Origin: Verrucomicrobiota bacterium
Lineage (GTDB): Bacteria; Verrucomicrobiota; Lentisphaeria; JABSQK01; JAJFLO01
Assembly: GCA_021772635.1 (NCBI GenBank)
Contig: JAJFLP010000113.1
Span: 83,309 to 147,308, forward strand
Direction: 5' to 3'
Length of the DNA stretch: 64,000 bases
This document shows positions 60,582 to 64,000 of the stretch, piece by piece. How positions within the stretch are numbered: the first letter of the stretch is position 1; each line of letters starts with the position of its first letter. Under the pieces are notes generated by a model. It made no database searches, was not told where the DNA came from, and saw only the letters and a program-made list of their open reading frames with translations. The position numbers were made by a program, and so were the translations under genes.

Positions 60582-61745
60582 ATGGATACTGCGAAAATTG
60601 GATTTTTTGTTATTGTTTCCGTAGTTCTAGCAACGATCATGATCACTATTTTCGGGGGCGGCTTTTCTTTCCGGAAAACGATTCGCATTGAAACGTATAT
60701 TGATGAATCTGTTCAAGACCTTGCCCCCGGCTCAAGCGTAGAATATCGGGGAGTGCAAGTTGGGAAGGTCGCCGAAATCGGATTTGTGCAGTCAAAGTAT
60801 TCGGTTTCGAAGGGAGATGATAGTCGTTACGTGCTGGTAGAAATAGATCTTTTTGGCGATGTCATGGATGCGTTAGCGGGTAAAGAAGTTAACGAATGGA
60901 TCGCCGCGGAAGTCGAACGAGGAATGCGGATTCGCATTGCGTCACAGGGGGTTACCGGCCCATCATATCTGGAGATCGATTATCCGACACTCGGAGTGGA
61001 GAAGTCAATTCAGGTGTTATGGACACCGACAAACCCGTATCTTCCGTATACACCGAGCGTCTCCACGAGACTGGGCGATGTCTTAGATTCAATAAGCACT
61101 ATTTCTGACGAACTTCGACGAAGTAACCTCCTCCCGACGATCCAGATATTCGCGAAGACGATCGATGCGATTCGGATGAAGCTCGACGAAAACGGCAATG
61201 AATCACTACCCAATAAGATTGCGACTTTAGTAACCGATCTTGGCGTCACCAATAAACAACTTAGAATCATGCTCGAAAGTATCGATGTATTAACCCTGCA
61301 ACAGAACCTCAACTCAATGATCAAGCATTACGACGAAATGGCTAAGGGAATTACAGAACGAAAGATCCCCGACGGCGTCGCAGATCTTGTCGCCGAAGCC
61401 CGGGATACGAACAAGGCATTAAATGATTTTATCCACGGCGACGAATTACGCAAAGCATTACGGGATGGGCAGGAAGCTGTTTCGGCAATTCGAGAAATCG
61501 TAATCGACGTTCACCCCGATGTGCGGGGCACACTCAAATCGATGCATGTCGCGTCAGATAAAATTTCACAGTCAACTACCGACCTCACTCGAAAGGCGTC
61601 GTTGAGCATGGAAGAATTCAGAGCCATGATGAACGCGATCACTGAGCTTGCCGCCAGTGTACAGTCGTTATCTGAGGATATGCGGCAGGATCCATCGCGA
61701 ATTTTGTTTAGTAAACCGCCGCCGAAATCGTTCCCTGAGAAATAA
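60582..61745 (+). CDS. MlaD/MCE-domain protein
   Basis: N-terminal TM then ETYIDESVQDLAPGSSVEYRGVQVGKVAEIGF. Confidence 0.92.
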   Translation: MDTAKIGFFVIVSVVLATIMITIFGGGFSFRKTIRIETYIDESVQDLAPGSSVEYRGVQVGKVAEIGFVQSKYSVSKGDDSRYVLVEIDLFGDVMDALAGKEVNEWIAAEVERGMRIRIASQGVTGPSYLEIDYPTLGVEKSIQVLWTPTNPYLPYTPSVSTRLGDVLDSISTISDELRRSNLLPTIQIFAKTIDAIRMKLDENGNESLPNKIATLVTDLGVTNKQLRIMLESIDVLTLQQNLNSMIKHYDEMAKGITERKIPDGVADLVAEARDTNKALNDFIHGDELRKALRDGQEAVSAIREIVIDVHPDVRGTLKSMHVASDKISQSTTDLTRKASLSMEEFRAMMNAITELAASVQSLSEDMRQDPSRILFSKPPPKSFPEK

Positions 61746-62374
61746 TGAGACATACCGTCGTTCGATATTTACTGATTTCATTAGTGTCACTTACATGTGG
61801 ATGTATAGGCTTTTCACGGAAACATTCTCCTGTAAGAAAACAATATATTTTGGAAGTCCACCGCTCCAAACACGAAACAGCTCCATTACTCGAAAAATCC
61901 TGCCTCGTCAAACCTTTAACAATTTCAAAATCATATGGCACAAATAGTTTTTTTTACCGAGTCGATACAGATGAAGTAAGGCGAGATTATTATAATGAAT
62001 TCGCTACCAGACCTGAATTGCAAATAACCGAGGTTTTACGAGAATGGGTTAGTTCCGCGCACATTTTCGAGACCGTTCTATCCGGGACGTCTGTTCTTGC
62101 GCCAGCATACGTAATAGAAGGCTCAATCCGCGAACTTTTCGGTAACTTCACAACAACTGACGGCAAAGCAATACTTTCAATCGAATTGAAATTAATTGAA
62201 CATAGTGCCGGCGGACCTGAATTCCTGTTCGGGCGAGATTACGAGCGCCGTATTCCGGTAGATGTTCACTCGCCGAATGCCCTAATTGAGGCATGGAATA
62301 AAGGATTGCTGGATATATTTACAACCTTTGAGAGCGATGTCAGAACATTTTTCAGGGAACCGTTATCGCAGTAG
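61745..62374 (+). CDS. ABC-type transport auxiliary lipoprotein (PqiC-like)
   Basis: Lipobox LVSLTCGC; KPLTISKSYGTNSFFYRVDTDEVRRDYYNEFATRPELQITEVLREWV. Confidence 0.8.
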   Translation: MRHTVVRYLLISLVSLTCGCIGFSRKHSPVRKQYILEVHRSKHETAPLLEKSCLVKPLTISKSYGTNSFFYRVDTDEVRRDYYNEFATRPELQITEVLREWVSSAHIFETVLSGTSVLAPAYVIEGSIRELFGNFTTTDGKAILSIELKLIEHSAGGPEFLFGRDYERRIPVDVHSPNALIEAWNKGLLDIFTTFESDVRTFFREPLSQ

Positions 62375-62496
62375 AAATTCATGCGTAGATCAGGCGGCGC
62401 TGTCATTAAGTTTAGGATTTGTATATGATGCTTTCTGTCCAAGATTGGGAACACCGAAACTGTTGATTCTAACGAAATAAAGAGAGGAGATCAAAC

Positions 62497-63561
62497 ATGG
62501 CTCGTTTTTTTAAGGAACGCGAGGAAAATCGAGGCCTGGCGCCGGGTTCGTTAGTCTTTATCGGTGATAAAAAGGTCGATAATACCCGCATTCGGTTGAT
62601 AGACTACGATCAGGATGCTTTACGGGAAGAAGACTTGCAGAGTATTGAGCAGGGGAGCGAGCTAAAAGAAACGGAAACCGTTACCTGGATAAATATCTAT
62701 GGCCTTCATGATGTCGACCTAATTCAAGAGGTCGGCGATACCTTTGAACTGCACCCGCTTATCCTTGAGGACATCTTAAATACTGCTCAGAGACCGAAGC
62801 TCGAAGAGTTTGATAACTGCCTTTTCCTAGTCATGAAAATGCTGCGTTACGATGAGAGTACTAAACGGATCGACGCTGAACAGTTAAGTATTGTCATCAG
62901 CGACAAGTTCTTAATTACCTTTCAGGAAAAACCGGGAGACGTATTTGAACCGGTACGAGACCGTATACGGAAGATGAGAGGTAGAATACGTTCTTCCGGC
63001 GTCGACTATTTAGCGTATGCACTGCTTGATACCGTCGTCGACAATTATATATATGTAATCGCGAATCTCGGAACTAAGATTGAGGAACTCGAAGAAGAAG
63101 TCCTGGCGAAACCGAAGCCGGGGACTATTCAAAAAATTGATCGGTATAAACGTGAACTGAATTTTCTGCGCAAGTCGATTCGCCCTGCGAAAGAAATGAT
63201 TCTGCAAATAAGCAGATTGGATACCCCCTTGATCAGTTCCGCAGTATTCCCTTTTGTACGAGATCTCCAGGATTTAACTATCCAGGCCACAGACGCGATT
63301 GAAACGTACAGGGAAATTTTGTCGGACCAATTGAACATTTACAATTCCGTTCTTAGCAATCGGATGAACGAGATCATGAAAGTGTTGACAATTTTCGCCG
63401 CGATTTTTATACCTCTGACCTTTATTGCCGGGATTTATGGAACGAATTTTGAGTATCTACCGGAACTTAAATATAAATACAGCTACTTTATTTTCTGGGG
63501 CGTCATGATTGTTGTCGCCTCGTCTATGCTGGTATACTTTAGGAAAAAGGAATGGTTGTAG
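62497..63561 (+). CDS. corA: CorA-type magnesium/cobalt transporter
   Basis: C-terminal MKVLTIFAAIFIPLTFIAGIYGTNFEYLPEL...YFIFWGVMIVVASSMLVYFRKKEWL. Confidence 0.93.
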   Translation: MARFFKEREENRGLAPGSLVFIGDKKVDNTRIRLIDYDQDALREEDLQSIEQGSELKETETVTWINIYGLHDVDLIQEVGDTFELHPLILEDILNTAQRPKLEEFDNCLFLVMKMLRYDESTKRIDAEQLSIVISDKFLITFQEKPGDVFEPVRDRIRKMRGRIRSSGVDYLAYALLDTVVDNYIYVIANLGTKIEELEEEVLAKPKPGTIQKIDRYKRELNFLRKSIRPAKEMILQISRLDTPLISSAVFPFVRDLQDLTIQATDAIETYREILSDQLNIYNSVLSNRMNEIMKVLTIFAAIFIPLTFIAGIYGTNFEYLPELKYKYSYFIFWGVMIVVASSMLVYFRKKEWL

Positions 63562-64000
63562 CCTACACGCTGAACCATCTTCGATTCGACTGACCGTCCG
63601 GTATGTTCGAGGATCCCGCGACTGCAGAGGGACTTCGCTCATGCAGACCGTTTTCTAATTTATCACCTACGAGATACTAGAATGCCCGAACGCCATCGGG
63701 TTTCTAAAAGACGGTTCGATAGCGCGTATTGACGAATTTTAAGTCATCCGAAAATTGCACTGCTTGTTGACAGATCTCGATTCCTCGACCTCGACACGTC
63801 GGGATCCCTATTTTTGAGGGAGCGTCGACCGACGCGCTTTCTGCTATGCAGCAGAATTAATACAAAAGGAAACTTGGGTTCGGCGGCTTTTGGAGTTCAA
63901 GCTTTAGCTTGTAAGTCAGTATTACCGCAAGCTAAAGCTTGAACTCTCCGCACAAGCGAGAGTCGCGGCTATCCGGACCAAAATACCTCCGAACCCAAGT

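Overview
The window is a repeat-rich bacterial chromosome segment of unknown lineage. Housekeeping content: partial queD, oadG-oadA-oadB, nth, alr, secA, rarA/mgsA, 5-FTHF cyclo-ligase, rny, cdsA, purA, sthA, nhaA, a DksA/TraR zinc finger, an Mla/MCE transport operon and corA. Three accessory features stand out. (1) ~35.0-52.2 kb is a dense ligase/hydrolase cluster: a 31-aa ORF missing from the supplied track, three BL00235/carbamoyl-phosphate-synthase-like ATP-grasp ligases, a DapDC-like PLP decarboxylase, an N-formylglutamate amidohydrolase-like protein, and three copies of a [DUF1704/QEGLA metallopeptidase + GshB-like ATP-grasp] two-gene module. DUF1704 is the family of the eukaryotic MATCAP tyrosine carboxypeptidases, so the repeated ligase/carboxypeptidase pairing suggests a bacterial add/remove cycle on a peptide or protein tail. 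(2) A DUF2760 - Hsp70 - large divergent Hsp70 operon lies at 14.4-20.3 kb. (3) Intergenic regions are packed with several hairpin-repeat families: a 93-bp TATAC...GTATA element, a ~182-bp element with TAGCCTGATCTATGCAT ends next to a RAYT-type Y1 transposase, a cloverleaf-like 259-bp element, and others. Some hairpins are inserted inside other hairpins. All calls are from reading the sequence; no database search was run.
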